Shown here: positions 25,358 through 36,714 of the stretch, one piece after another
How positions within the stretch are numbered: the first letter of the stretch is position 1
Layout of the letters: every line of letters starts with the position of its first letter
Assembly (NCBI GenBank): GCA_017853175.1
Contig: JAFMKA010000010.1
Span: 1-42,747, forward strand
DNA from: Steroidobacteraceae bacterium
GTDB lineage: Bacteria > Pseudomonadota > Gammaproteobacteria > Steroidobacterales > Steroidobacteraceae
Direction of reading: 5' to 3'
DNA length: 42,747 bases
The notes under the pieces: model-generated
Seen by the model: the letters and a program-made list of their open reading frames with translations, nothing else
The model's database searches: none
What the model was told of the DNA's origin: nothing
Program-made: the position numbers and the translations under genes

Positions 25358-25370
25358 GAGTGAGCGCATC

Positions 25371-25883
25371 ATGATCCACTATTTCAAATTTTTGATTTGC
25401 TCGGGCCTGGGTCTGGCCGCTCTCGTCTCCTCGGCAGAGTCGCTCGAGCAGCACGCGCACTCGCACGGCGCGGTGACGCTCAATGTCGCCCTCGAAGGCC
25501 AGGTTTTGTCACTCGAGATCGATGCCCCGGCCATCAACGTCCTCGGGTTCGAGAAATCACCACGAAACGACGCGGAGCGCCAAGCGGTAGCGGCCGTCGA
25601 TACCTGGCTCTCTGCCGGACGCGACATCGCTGGAGTCCCACGCGCAGCCGAGTGCCGACTGCAGTCCGTCACTTACGTCGCTCCGAAACTCGGCAGCGGT
25701 CATGCCGATTATCGACCCCGCTACACCTTCCGATGTGCCAACCCCGCAGCACTCGAATGGGTCGAACTGTGGGCGCTGCGTCGATTTAAAGATGTGGAGA
25801 AGGTCGAGGTGAACGTGATCAGCGCCTCGATGCAGCGGCAGGACACCCTCGCTCCCGGGAGTCTGCGGGTTTCGTTAAAGTAG
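25371..25883 (+). CDS. DUF2796 periplasmic protein, ZrgA-like
   Basis: 170 aa with a signal peptide (about 1-23). The mature N-terminus has HAHSHG (His28, His30, His32), then LNVALEGQVLSLEIDAPAINVLGFEKSP, the hallmark of DUF2796. The Vibrio cholerae member ZrgA belongs to a Zur-regulated zinc uptake system (ZrgABCDE), so a periplasmic zinc-binding role is inferred. Two Cys (in AECRL and FRCANP) could form a disulfide. It follows the receptor by 13 nt with AGGAG ten nt before ATG. The frame continues upstream but only this start gives the signal peptide. Confidence 0.87.
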   Translation: MIHYFKFLICSGLGLAALVSSAESLEQHAHSHGAVTLNVALEGQVLSLEIDAPAINVLGFEKSPRNDAERQAVAAVDTWLSAGRDIAGVPRAAECRLQSVTYVAPKLGSGHADYRPRYTFRCANPAALEWVELWALRRFKDVEKVEVNVISASMQRQDTLAPGSLRVSLK

Positions 25884-25887
25884 CGCG

Positions 25888-26592
25888 GTGTCCTCGCCCT
25901 CTCCGTCATATTCGGCCGCCATCGACGCGACCGACCTGCTCTACGCGTGGCCCGGCAAATCGCCGGTCATCGATATCGCGCACTTTTCGGTGGCGCGAGG
26001 GGAGCGCGTGTTCTTGCGTGGACCGAGCGGTAGCGGAAAAAGTACCTTGCTCGGACTCCTCGGTGGCGTACTCAACCCGGCGCGCGGGCGGGTATGCCTG
26101 CTCGGAACCGACATCACGGCGCTCTCAGCAGGAGAGCGTGATCGCTTCAGGGGTGAACACCTCGGGTTCATCTTCCAGATGTTCAATCTCATCCCCTATC
26201 TCAGCGTGCTCGAAAACGTACTGCTACCGGCCCAGTTCTCGCCCGCTCGCGCCTCACGCATACCCGGTGGTGATCTCGCTGCGGAAGGTCGCCGCTTACT
26301 CGCGGCACTCGGCCTCGGATCTACGGACTTTCTCGATCGTCCCGTCACCGAGTTGTCGATCGGTCAGCAGCAACGCGTCGCGGCCGCGCGCGCGCTACTC
26401 GGTCGTCCGGGCATCATCGTGGCCGACGAACCCACCTCTTCGCTCGACTACGATTCGCGAGAGGACTTTCTTCGCCTGCTCATGAATGAATGCAAGACAC
26501 AGGAATCTGCTCTGCTTTTCGTGAGCCACGATACGTCGTTGGGTCCGCTTTTCGATCGTAATCTCTCGCTTCGGGAGATCAACCGCGCATGA
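25888..26592 (+). CDS. ABC transporter ATPase, LolD/MacB type (ZrgB-like)
   Basis: 234 aa. Walker A GPSGSGKST (about 48-56), Q-loop FQMFNLIPYLSVLENV, signature LSIGQQQRVAAARALL, Walker B IIVADEPTSSLD and switch His in VSHDTS. The family of LolD/MacB/FtsE ATPases powers mechanotransmission rather than classical import. It begins with GTG four nt after the previous stop and ends in an ATGA overlap with the permease. In Vibrio the zrg ATPase and permease are encoded in this same position. Confidence 0.9.
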   Translation: MSSPSPSYSAAIDATDLLYAWPGKSPVIDIAHFSVARGERVFLRGPSGSGKSTLLGLLGGVLNPARGRVCLLGTDITALSAGERDRFRGEHLGFIFQMFNLIPYLSVLENVLLPAQFSPARASRIPGGDLAAEGRRLLAALGLGSTDFLDRPVTELSIGQQQRVAAARALLGRPGIIVADEPTSSLDYDSREDFLRLLMNECKTQESALLFVSHDTSLGPLFDRNLSLREINRA

Positions 26593-27851
26593 AGACGCTG
26601 CATCTCGCCTTGAGGTCACTGCGTAATCGGCGAGCCACGGCCTTACTGACCATCTGCGCCATCGCCATCAGCGTCGCGCTGCTGCTCGGGGTCGAAAAAA
26701 TGCGCTCTGCGGCACGAGACGGATTTGCCAACACGGTCTCCGGGGTCGATCTCATCGTCGGCGCCCGTTCGGGGCAACTCAACCTCTTGCTCTACTCCGT
26801 GTTCCGTGTCGGCGATGCCACCGCGAACGTCAGCTGGGAGAGCTATCAAAAAATTGCGCGGCATCCTGATGTCGCCTGGACGATTCCCATCTCGCTTGGT
26901 GATTCTCACCGTGGCTTTCGCGTGATGGGTACCAACGGCGATTATTTCAAACACTATCGGTTCGCCGGCGACCGCGAGATCAAGTTCGCTTCCGGTAAGC
27001 CATTCGAAGATTTGTACGACGCCGTCGTCGGTGCCGAGGTGGCGAAACAACTCGGTTATTCGGTCGGCTCTAAGATCGTGATCGCTCACGGACTAGGCAA
27101 CGTGAGCTTCGCGAAGCATGACGATAAGCCCTTCACCGTGGTCGGCGTACTCGAACGCACGGGCACACCGATCGATCGAACCGTGCACGTCGGCCTTCAA
27201 GCCATCACCGCGATTCACGTCGACTGGCAGAGCGGTATGCAGGCACCCCCCGGTAGTCAGATCGATGCCGACGATGCGCGAGCCCTCGATCTCACGCCAA
27301 CCTCGATCACGGCCTTCATGGTTGGCATGGAAAGCAAGGTGATGACGTTCACCATGCAGCGAGCGATCAATGAATACCGCCAAGAGCCCCTGCTTGCCAT
27401 CATCCCTGGCGTGGCGCTCAGCCAGCTTTGGAATCTCGTCGGCATCGCCGACACCGCCCTGATGATCGTGGCAGCCTTCGTCGTGCTCGCAGGCCTTCTC
27501 GGTATGCTCACGGCCATCCTGACGAGCCTCAACGAACGCCGCCGCGAAATGGCCATCCTGCGCTCCGTGGGCGCAAGGCCTCGACACGTATTCACCCTGC
27601 TCATCGCAGAAGCCGGCATGCTCGCCACGGCAGGTGTGGCGTCAGGAGTAGCCGTCTGTTACGGATTGATCTTCGCCGCACGGCCACTGCTCGAGAAGCG
27701 CTTCGGAATCTTCCTCGATCCCGGCGGTCTGACAGGCTACGATCTCGCCATCCTCGGCGCGATCATCGGCGCCGCGCTGCTGATGGGCGCGCTGCCGGCC
27801 TGGCGCGCCTATCGAAACACCCTGAGTGACGGCCTGACCATCCGTGTTTGA
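26589..27851 (+). CDS. FtsX/MacB-like ABC permease (ZrgC-like)
   Basis: 420 aa. One N-terminal membrane helix (about 18-36), a large periplasmic MacB-PCD-like domain (about 40-290), then three helices near 296-320, 343-368 and 389-410, the FtsX layout. Conserved SLNERRREMAILRSVGARPRHVF coupling helix follows helix 2. As a MacB-type permease it would not itself form an import channel; it may drive a periplasmic binding or release cycle. Its start overlaps the ATPase stop. Confidence 0.88.
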   Translation: MKTLHLALRSLRNRRATALLTICAIAISVALLLGVEKMRSAARDGFANTVSGVDLIVGARSGQLNLLLYSVFRVGDATANVSWESYQKIARHPDVAWTIPISLGDSHRGFRVMGTNGDYFKHYRFAGDREIKFASGKPFEDLYDAVVGAEVAKQLGYSVGSKIVIAHGLGNVSFAKHDDKPFTVVGVLERTGTPIDRTVHVGLQAITAIHVDWQSGMQAPPGSQIDADDARALDLTPTSITAFMVGMESKVMTFTMQRAINEYRQEPLLAIIPGVALSQLWNLVGIADTALMIVAAFVVLAGLLGMLTAILTSLNERRREMAILRSVGARPRHVFTLLIAEAGMLATAGVASGVAVCYGLIFAARPLLEKRFGIFLDPGGLTGYDLAILGAIIGAALLMGALPAWRAYRNTLSDGLTIRV

Positions 27852-27872
27852 AACGACCACCATAAGGTTCAC

Positions 27873-28451
27873 ATGACCCAGTCAAAGATTTTTCTGTCTC
27901 TCCTCGTGTCGGCCATATTGCTCGGCAGTCATGGCGAAGCGCAGGGCATCACCCCGCCCGCCGTCGGCACACCGGTGCCCGAGCGCGCCAAGAAACCCCC
28001 GACCCCCGCCGGTGTGGCCCGTGAAATAGATTGGGACGAACTCCTTCCGCCCGATGCGCGCTCGCGGTTTGCCGCGAGTCCGCCACCCGCCGCCCACGAC
28101 TATCTCGGCGAAGGCGGCATGGCCGCACAACAAGTGATGGATTTCTCCGTCAATAAGGCGCTCGACGGTACGAACGTGAAAATTCCCGGGTTCATCGTAC
28201 CGCTCGATATCGGCAAGGACGGTCTCGTATCCGAGTTCTTCCTCGTGCCGTACTTCGGCGCATGCATTCACGTGCCGCCACCGCCACCCAATCAAATCGT
28301 CTACGTGCGTATGAGCAAAGGAGTCGCGCTCGACTCGATCTACGAGGCCTATTGGATAACCGGGCGCATGAAAACCACCAACAAGACCACGCGACTCGGT
28401 GCGTCGGCTTACCAGCTCGACGGCTCGAAGGTCGAGATCTACAAATACTGA
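27873..28451 (+). CDS. DUF3299 secreted protein, zrg-operon type
   Basis: 192 aa with a signal peptide (about 1-25, cleaved after HGEAQG). The mature part has a Pro-rich linker, [29 protein letters not shown] and the family signature [25 protein letters not shown], with the invariant Cys and His that could bind metal. DUF3299 genes usually travel with DUF2796 and the MacB-like transporter. AAGG lies seven nt before ATG. Periplasmic; it has no lipobox. Confidence 0.85.
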   Translation: MTQSKIFLSLLVSAILLGSHGEAQGITPPAVGTPVPERAKKPPTPAGVAREIDWDELLPPDARSRFAASPPPAAHDYLGEGGMAAQQVMDFSVNKALDGTNVKIPGFIVPLDIGKDGLVSEFFLVPYFGACIHVPPPPPNQIVYVRMSKGVALDSIYEAYWITGRMKTTNKTTRLGASAYQLDGSKVEIYKY

Positions 28452-28455
28452 CGCC

Positions 28456-28803
28456 ATGCCCACACTCTTCGAAAAAATTATCGCGCGACAGATTCCCGGC
28501 GACATCGTCCATCAAGACGATCGAGTCACGGCTTTTCGCGACATCCATCCGCGAGCGCCGGTTCACATTCTGGTAGTTCCCAACAAACCCATCCCGACCG
28601 CGAACGACATCGCCGACAGCGATGAGGCCTTGATCGGCCACATGTTCACAGTAGCCCGCGATCTCGCCAAACGAGAGGGCATCGCCGAAAGCGGTTATCG
28701 TCTGATCATCAACTGCAATGGTGATGGCGGCCAGGAGGTCTATCACCTCCACGTTCACTTGGTCGGCGGCGCACCGCTCGGCCCCATGATCAGCCGCGCC
28801 TAA
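28456..28803 (+). CDS. HIT family protein (HinT-like)
   Basis: 115 aa purine nucleoside phosphoramidase/adenylyl hydrolase. [22 protein letters not shown] start, [18 protein letters not shown] and the histidine triad [11 protein letters not shown] are clear. Start ATG 28456 is 4 nt after the DUF3299 stop, so it may be carried on the zinc operon mRNA by position only; the frame is open earlier but that part is shadow. Confidence 0.93.
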   Translation: MPTLFEKIIARQIPGDIVHQDDRVTAFRDIHPRAPVHILVVPNKPIPTANDIADSDEALIGHMFTVARDLAKREGIAESGYRLIINCNGDGGQEVYHLHVHLVGGAPLGPMISRA

Positions 28804-28848
28804 TTAGCCGAACACACTCGCCCACAGCGCCCACCACAAAGAGCCTTC

Positions 28849-29805
28849 ATGCTTCGCGAACTCTACCCCGCCATCGACGCCCGCCGCAGCGGCTGGCTAC
28901 GCGTGTCTGACCTTCATGAAATTTATTGGGAAGAAAGCGGTAACCCGTCGGGTAAGCCCGTGGTCTTTCTGCACGGCGGCCCGGGCGGTGGCACCGATGC
29001 CCGCATGCGGCGTTTCTTTGATCCGAACCGTTATCGCATCGTGCTCTTCGATCAGCGTGGTTGCGGCAAGAGCCGGCCTTACGCCAGCCTCGTCGATAAC
29101 ACCACCTGGCATCTCGTTTCCGATATCGAGCGCCTGAGGGAGCATCTCGGCATCGACCGATGGCAGGTGTTCGGTGGCTCTTGGGGGTCGACGCTCGCAC
29201 TCGCCTACGCACAAAGTCACCCCGAACGCGTCACCGAACTCGTGCTGCGCGGCATCTTCCTCGTTCGCCCGTGGGAGTTCCGTTGGTTCTACGAAACACC
29301 GGACGGTACCGGCGCACTCTATCCCGACCTTTACGAAGAGTTCGTTAAGCCGATCCCGCCCGCCGAGCGCGGCGAACTCATGCAGGCGTACTATCGTCGT
29401 TTGACGAGCGACGACCCCAAGGTGCGTCGCGAAGCGGCGATCGCATGGTCAGTTTGGGAAGGCGCCACGAGCTTCCTGCGACTCAACCCCGATTACGTCG
29501 CCAAGTTTGCCGAAGACGAAGTCGCCGATGCCTTCGCTCGTATCGAGTGCCATTATTTCGTCAATGGCGGTTTCCTACGAACGCCGTCGCAGCTACTCGA
29601 TGACGTACCAAAGATTCGTCATCTTCCCTGCACGATCGTGCAAGGTCGATACGATGTGGTCTGCCCCATGAAAAGCGCCTGGGATCTCCACCGTGCTTGG
29701 CCCGAGGCCGACCTGCGCATCATCGCCGATGCCGGTCACTCGGCGTTCGAGCCCGGCATCTTGAGCGAGCTCGTCGCGGCCACCGACCGCTACGCCACTC
29801 GCTGA
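28849..29805 (+). CDS. pip: Proline iminopeptidase
   Basis: 318 aa alpha/beta hydrolase that releases N-terminal proline. Oxyanion motif HGGPGGGTD, DQRGCGKSRPYASLVDNTTWHLVSDIE, nucleophile elbow GGSWGSTLALAYAQ, catalytic Asp in GRYDVVCP and His in DAGHSAFEPG. 45 nt after the HIT gene with a weak Shine-Dalgarno. Its last 16 bp overlap the end of the convergent zincin-like gene. Confidence 0.94.
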   Translation: MLRELYPAIDARRSGWLRVSDLHEIYWEESGNPSGKPVVFLHGGPGGGTDARMRRFFDPNRYRIVLFDQRGCGKSRPYASLVDNTTWHLVSDIERLREHLGIDRWQVFGGSWGSTLALAYAQSHPERVTELVLRGIFLVRPWEFRWFYETPDGTGALYPDLYEEFVKPIPPAERGELMQAYYRRLTSDDPKVRREAAIAWSVWEGATSFLRLNPDYVAKFAEDEVADAFARIECHYFVNGGFLRTPSQLLDDVPKIRHLPCTIVQGRYDVVCPMKSAWDLHRAWPEADLRIIADAGHSAFEPGILSELVAATDRYATR

Positions 29806-30269
29806 CCGCGCTGCAACGCGCCGTTATCGTCGAGCAGACCGCGGGACTGCAGCCAGCGTCGGGCATCCTCAGCATCTTCCCGAAACCATCGGGCGGACGA
29901 GCCGAGTCTGAACGTATAGCCCCACTCGTCCATGTCAGTCATAACCGTTTCGGCACCGACCTCCGGCAGAACATCGCCCCAAAGAATTTGCAGATAACAC
30001 ACTGCATTCTCTTCGAATACGTCTCCACCGGCATCGCGATCGAGACATCGGCGTCGCGACTCGTCCATACACACAAAATGGGCCGCCTCATGAAGTGCGG
30101 AGTGCAACGGAGTATCGGGCCGGAGAAAAATCGTCGAGCCGACGAGACCCGCTTCACTGTCGCCCCAGTACGACCCTGGGATTACCTCGCCTTCCGAGAC
30201 GTATCGAATCGTAAGACCATATGACGCCAGCAAGGCTGCCAGAGCGGTGCGCAGCGTATCGTCGAGCAT
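29790..30269 (-). CDS. Hypothetical protein with zincin-like HEAAH motif
   Basis: 159 aa, not recognised as a named family. HSALHEAAHFVCMDE contains HExxH (His60, Glu61, His64), with DVFEENAVCYLQ about 23 residues later supplying a candidate third ligand (Glu87 or Glu88), the spacing seen in ImmA/IrrE-like zincins. No signal peptide or membrane helix; it also has EWGYTFRLG and a C-terminal DAEDARRWLQSRGLLD helix. It follows lptE by 22 nt in leuS-lptE, where holA would normally stand. GTG at 30275 is an alternative start; neither start has a good Shine-Dalgarno. Confidence 0.7.
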   Translation of the reverse strand: MLDDTLRTALAALLASYGLTIRYVSEGEVIPGSYWGDSEAGLVGSTIFLRPDTPLHSALHEAAHFVCMDESRRRCLDRDAGGDVFEENAVCYLQILWGDVLPEVGAETVMTDMDEWGYTFRLGSSARWFREDAEDARRWLQSRGLLDDNGALQRGQRVA

Positions 30270-30291
30270 TCTCACAAGCGCAGCCGCGCCT

Positions 30292-30767
30292 TCAGCGCAA
30301 ACTGGCGAGTCGTTGCAGCACGATCCCAGCGGCCTCTTCTGCGAGCGTCGCACGCAACTGTTCACGCTCCCGCTCTTTGGCGAGCGCAAGCCGCTCGTCA
30401 AAGCTGAAGTCTCGAGTAACCGACACCTGCTCACTTGCGACTCTGAGTTCTCCCCGAAACTTGACCGAAAATGTCACGGAATAGGTCAATTCGTATTCGC
30501 GGGGAAGATTTCGGGCCGAGACTGATGCCACTCGCTCGAGTAATTCGTCACGCTCGATCACGAGCACCGTCTCGCTACCCGGCCCGACCTGTACTCCTGC
30601 GCTGCGCAGATTACGTTGCATGGCGTTGATGAAGTCACTTTGACGATCTGTGACTTGCAAGGTGAGGTGTTGCAGATCTCCGACGATCGGCACGGTGCCC
30701 TGCAAATGAAACCCACAACCTGCGACGAGTACGGCCACGAGCGCAAGAATGAGGGTCGTAAATCGCA

Positions 30768-30768
<1 letters not shown>
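30292..30768 (-). CDS. lptE: LPS-assembly lipoprotein LptE
   Basis: 158 aa. Signal with lipobox LVAGC (Cys18) then GFHLQGTVPI, the LptE hallmark; the protein plugs the LptD barrel that inserts LPS into the outer membrane. A C-terminal charged helix (AKEREREQLRATLAEEAAGIVLQRLA) fits the family. ATG 30766-30768 shares a base with the leuS stop (TGATG); a GTG one codon earlier is an alternative. leuS-lptE is the conserved order. Confidence 0.93.
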
Positions 30769-33533
<2,765 letters not shown>

Positions 33534-35108
33534 CTACTCCCCGCGAACCGGGATAAAAATCTGCGAGTTGCCGCGCTGCACGAGCAGGGCTACGGCCTTG
33601 CCCGCCTTCTCCACGGCCTCGCGGAACTCTTTGGTCGTTTTGACGGAACGCCCATTCACGTTGAGGATGAAGTCACCGCGCTGTACGCCCGCATCACGGG
33701 CTGAGCCCTGCGCTCGAACCACGAGCACTCCGTCGGGCAATGAGGGACGAGCATTTCGCGGATCTTGCGGATCACGCGCCCCGCCGCGACTACGCTCCTC
33801 GGCGGAAAGATCGCGAACCACGAGGCCGAGACGATCAGCGGAACTCGCCTGCTCGGGCTTGCCCGCATCGGCAACGGTCGGTCCCGGCGGCTCGAGCTCG
33901 GCCACGCGCATCTTGAAGGTACGCTTCGTGCGGTCACGCCAGACTTCGAGCGTGACCTCGGTACCCGGACGAATCGCACCGATGATCGTCGGCAATTCTT
34001 CGGAGCGTTCGATCACACGACCGTTGACCGACAGGATGATGTCGCCCTGACGTAAGCCCGCCTTGCCGGCCGGACCCTCTTCGTCGACGCCGCCTACGAG
34101 CGCACCACGCGGACGATCGAGACCGAAGCTCTCGGCAAGCGTGGCATCGACCTGCTGGATCGCGACGCCGATCTTGCCGCGACTGACGCGACCCTTGGCG
34201 ATGATCTGATCACGCACACTCACGGCGACGTCGATGGGGATGGCAAAAGAAATCCCCATGTAGCCGCCCGAGCGACTGTAAATCTGAGAATTGATGCCGA
34301 CGACCTCACCCGAAAGATTGAAAAGCGGACCACCCGAGTTGCCGGGATTCACTGCGACATCGGTCTGGATGAAATTGACGTAGTTTGAGTCGCCGCCCGG
34401 CAATCCACGCGCCGTCGCGCTCACGATTCCCGCAGTCGCCGAATTATCGAAACCAAACGGCGAGCCGATCGCCAACACCCATTCGCCCGGGCGCAGCTTG
34501 GCCGGATTGCCGATGCGTACCACCGGGAGATCTTTCGCCTCGATCTTGAGCACGGCGACATCGGTGGGCTTGTCGAGGCCTACGATGCGAGCCGTGAACT
34601 CGCGTCGATCGGTAAGACGCACAGTCACTTCCTCGGCTTCGTCTACGACATGCGCGTTGGTGAGAATGTATCCGTCGTTACTGACGATGAACCCGGAACC
34701 CTCTCCACCCGGACGACGCATGCCTTCGTCATCGCCCTCGCCCGGAGCGCCGCCTCGACCACCCGGAGCGCCCGGAGCGCCCGGAATACCGAAGCGACGG
34801 AAGAATTCGAAGAACGGATCGTCGGGTGACATCCCGGGAGCGCCGGCACGGACGCGCTTACCCTTGGTCGAAATGTTGACGACTGCGGGACCTTGCTGCT
34901 GAACGAGCGACGCGAAGTCGGGCAGTACGACACCCGGCGCAGGCACGACCGCAGCACCGGCAGCCGGCGCTTGAGCGAGCGTTGCCAGTGCGGCACTTTC
35001 GGCGTTAGAACTTTTGGGCTGGCACGCCGTGAAAACGAGTACGGCGAATACCGCCATGAGAGAGCGGCGGACGAAGGGGCGTCGGGACATGGTGAATACC
35101 CAGTGCAT
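33534..35108 (-). CDS. HtrA/DegQ (MucD)-type periplasmic serine protease
   Basis: 524 aa. N-terminal signal with SRRPFVRR, a hydrophobic stretch and FTAC lipobox-like site (Cys29), so export by Tat and lipid anchoring are possible. Protease domain with catalytic His in LTNAHVV, Asp in PTDVAVLKI and Ser in GNSGGP, then two PDZ domains (about 290-380 and 420-515). The LA loop is enlarged by a Gly/Pro/Ala stretch (PGAPGAPGGRGGAPGEG). Start ATG 35108 has TAGGAG ten nt upstream; ATG 35090 (MSRRPF) is an alternative. It degrades misfolded envelope proteins. It lies between lnt and leuS, which is not its usual place. Confidence 0.92.
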   Translation of the reverse strand: MHWVFTMSRRPFVRRSLMAVFAVLVFTACQPKSSNAESAALATLAQAPAAGAAVVPAPGVVLPDFASLVQQQGPAVVNISTKGKRVRAGAPGMSPDDPFFEFFRRFGIPGAPGAPGGRGGAPGEGDDEGMRRPGGEGSGFIVSNDGYILTNAHVVDEAEEVTVRLTDRREFTARIVGLDKPTDVAVLKIEAKDLPVVRIGNPAKLRPGEWVLAIGSPFGFDNSATAGIVSATARGLPGGDSNYVNFIQTDVAVNPGNSGGPLFNLSGEVVGINSQIYSRSGGYMGISFAIPIDVAVSVRDQIIAKGRVSRGKIGVAIQQVDATLAESFGLDRPRGALVGGVDEEGPAGKAGLRQGDIILSVNGRVIERSEELPTIIGAIRPGTEVTLEVWRDRTKRTFKMRVAELEPPGPTVADAGKPEQASSADRLGLVVRDLSAEERSRGGARDPQDPRNARPSLPDGVLVVRAQGSARDAGVQRGDFILNVNGRSVKTTKEFREAVEKAGKAVALLVQRGNSQIFIPVRGE

Positions 35109-35146
35109 GGACACGAAACTCCTAGACACTCGCGACGGGTGAAAGT

Positions 35147-36628
35147 TCAGGTTGTGGGAAATCGACGACGTCCAGCCCACAGTGCGGCCAGCACGCCGAT
35201 CATGACGAAGATCAAGAACGGCTGGTTTCCGAAGCGCAGATAAGGCGGAATACCGCTGCGCGGCGTAATCGTCGCGCGTAACACGACGGCCTCGAAGTCT
35301 GCAGCGCGTGCAACAAACTCGCCACGCGGGCCGATCACGGCAGAAATGCCATCGTTGGCCGCGCGTACCAAAAATCGTTGCGCCTCGATGGCGCGCATAC
35401 GCGAAATCTGCAAATGCTGATGCCTCGCCGTCGAGCGACCGAACCATGCGTCATTCGTCACGTTGACGAGCGCCGTCGACTCGCGAGCCGAAACGATTTG
35501 CGAACTCGCGTACGCGTCTTCGTAGCAGATGCTCGCCGAGAGTGAGAGCCCGGCGATACGCAGAGGAGGTTGATGAGCCGCGCCGCGAGAAAAGTCGGAG
35601 TACGGAAGGTTCATGAGCCGCATCCAGCGGCGTACCGTTTCGGGTACCGGAAAGAACTCGCCGAAAGGCACGAGGTGATGTTTGTTGTACCAGGCGAAGT
35701 CCTCACCCAACGACAAGATCGAGTTGAAGTAGTCGACTCGCGGCTCACCTTTGTCGTCGAGCGCGCCCGGTTCGGCTCGAATGAGACCGAGTAACAGGCT
35801 CGAGCCTCGCTGGCGTGCGGCATCCGCCAAATCGTTGAGGTAAGGAACGATATTGTTGGCAAGATCAGGCGCGGCCGCCTCAGGCCATACGATGAGCGGC
35901 GTACCGAGCGCCGAGAAGGTCAGATCGCGATATCGACGAAGACTCTCGTCTCGATTTTCGGCGAGCCACTTTTGATCTTGCGGAATGGCACCCTGCACGA
36001 TCGCAACATCCACAGGATCACCCGCATCGTGAGTCCACTCGATCCGCATCAAAGAAAAGCCAGCGATCCAGGGCAAGGTAATGGCTGGTAAGACCACCCG
36101 CAGCGCGCGAGCTCCCTCGATGCGCCACATCACGAGCGCGCCCGCCATCATCGCCAGCAGCCAAGACAAGACGTACACGCCGCCGATCGGCGCCCAACCC
36201 GCGAGCCAGGAGTCGGTCTGTGAATAACCAAGAGACAGCCAACCAAAGCCGGAAAGAAACCAGCCACGTACCCACTCGAGCAGCGCCCAACCCGCCGGAA
36301 GTCCTAACAACCAGCGCGTCGCGCCGCGACTCGGCATCCACTTGTTGGCGACGTAGCCGAGTAACGCGTGATAGCTCGCCATCACCGCCACGAGCGCCAG
36401 CATCAACGCGAGCGCGAGCCACACGGGTGCTTTGCCGAAGCCGTTGATGCTGATGAAGAGCCAGTACGTTCCCGCGGCAAACGTGCCGCAACCGAAAGCG
36501 AAGCCGAGCGAGGCGGCTCGCCGGGCAGACACCCCCTGCCACAACCAAAAAAGTACAGCGGGCCCAACGATGGCGAGCGGCCAAAGACCAAAAGGCGCGA
36601 AGGCCATGGACAACGCGGCACCGAACAC
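35147..36628 (-). CDS. lnt: Apolipoprotein N-acyltransferase
   Basis: 493 aa from the most upstream standard start, GTG 36628. Inner-membrane enzyme adding the third acyl chain to lipoproteins. About six N-terminal membrane helices, nitrilase domain with Glu in VWPEAAAPD, Lys in YNKHHLVPFGEFFP and Cys in SASICYEDAY, and a final membrane helix. GTG lies inside the first helix, so the true start is probably upstream: CTG at 36716-36718 overlaps the corC stop, has GGGGAGG six nt upstream and gives a 523-aa protein beginning MSDTAAHPRT (E. coli 512). Confidence 0.93.
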   Translation of the reverse strand: MFGAALSMAFAPFGLWPLAIVGPAVLFWLWQGVSARRAASLGFAFGCGTFAAGTYWLFISINGFGKAPVWLALALMLALVAVMASYHALLGYVANKWMPSRGATRWLLGLPAGWALLEWVRGWFLSGFGWLSLGYSQTDSWLAGWAPIGGVYVLSWLLAMMAGALVMWRIEGARALRVVLPAITLPWIAGFSLMRIEWTHDAGDPVDVAIVQGAIPQDQKWLAENRDESLRRYRDLTFSALGTPLIVWPEAAAPDLANNIVPYLNDLADAARQRGSSLLLGLIRAEPGALDDKGEPRVDYFNSILSLGEDFAWYNKHHLVPFGEFFPVPETVRRWMRLMNLPYSDFSRGAAHQPPLRIAGLSLSASICYEDAYASSQIVSARESTALVNVTNDAWFGRSTARHQHLQISRMRAIEAQRFLVRAANDGISAVIGPRGEFVARAADFEAVVLRATITPRSGIPPYLRFGNQPFLIFVMIGVLAALWAGRRRFPTT

Positions 36629-36714
36629 CAGCGCCGTAGCGTGGGTCAGCCCCGTTCTAGGGCGCTGACGCTCACCCTGGGCTGACTCGGTTCTCGGATG
36701 GGCGGCCGTGTCGC

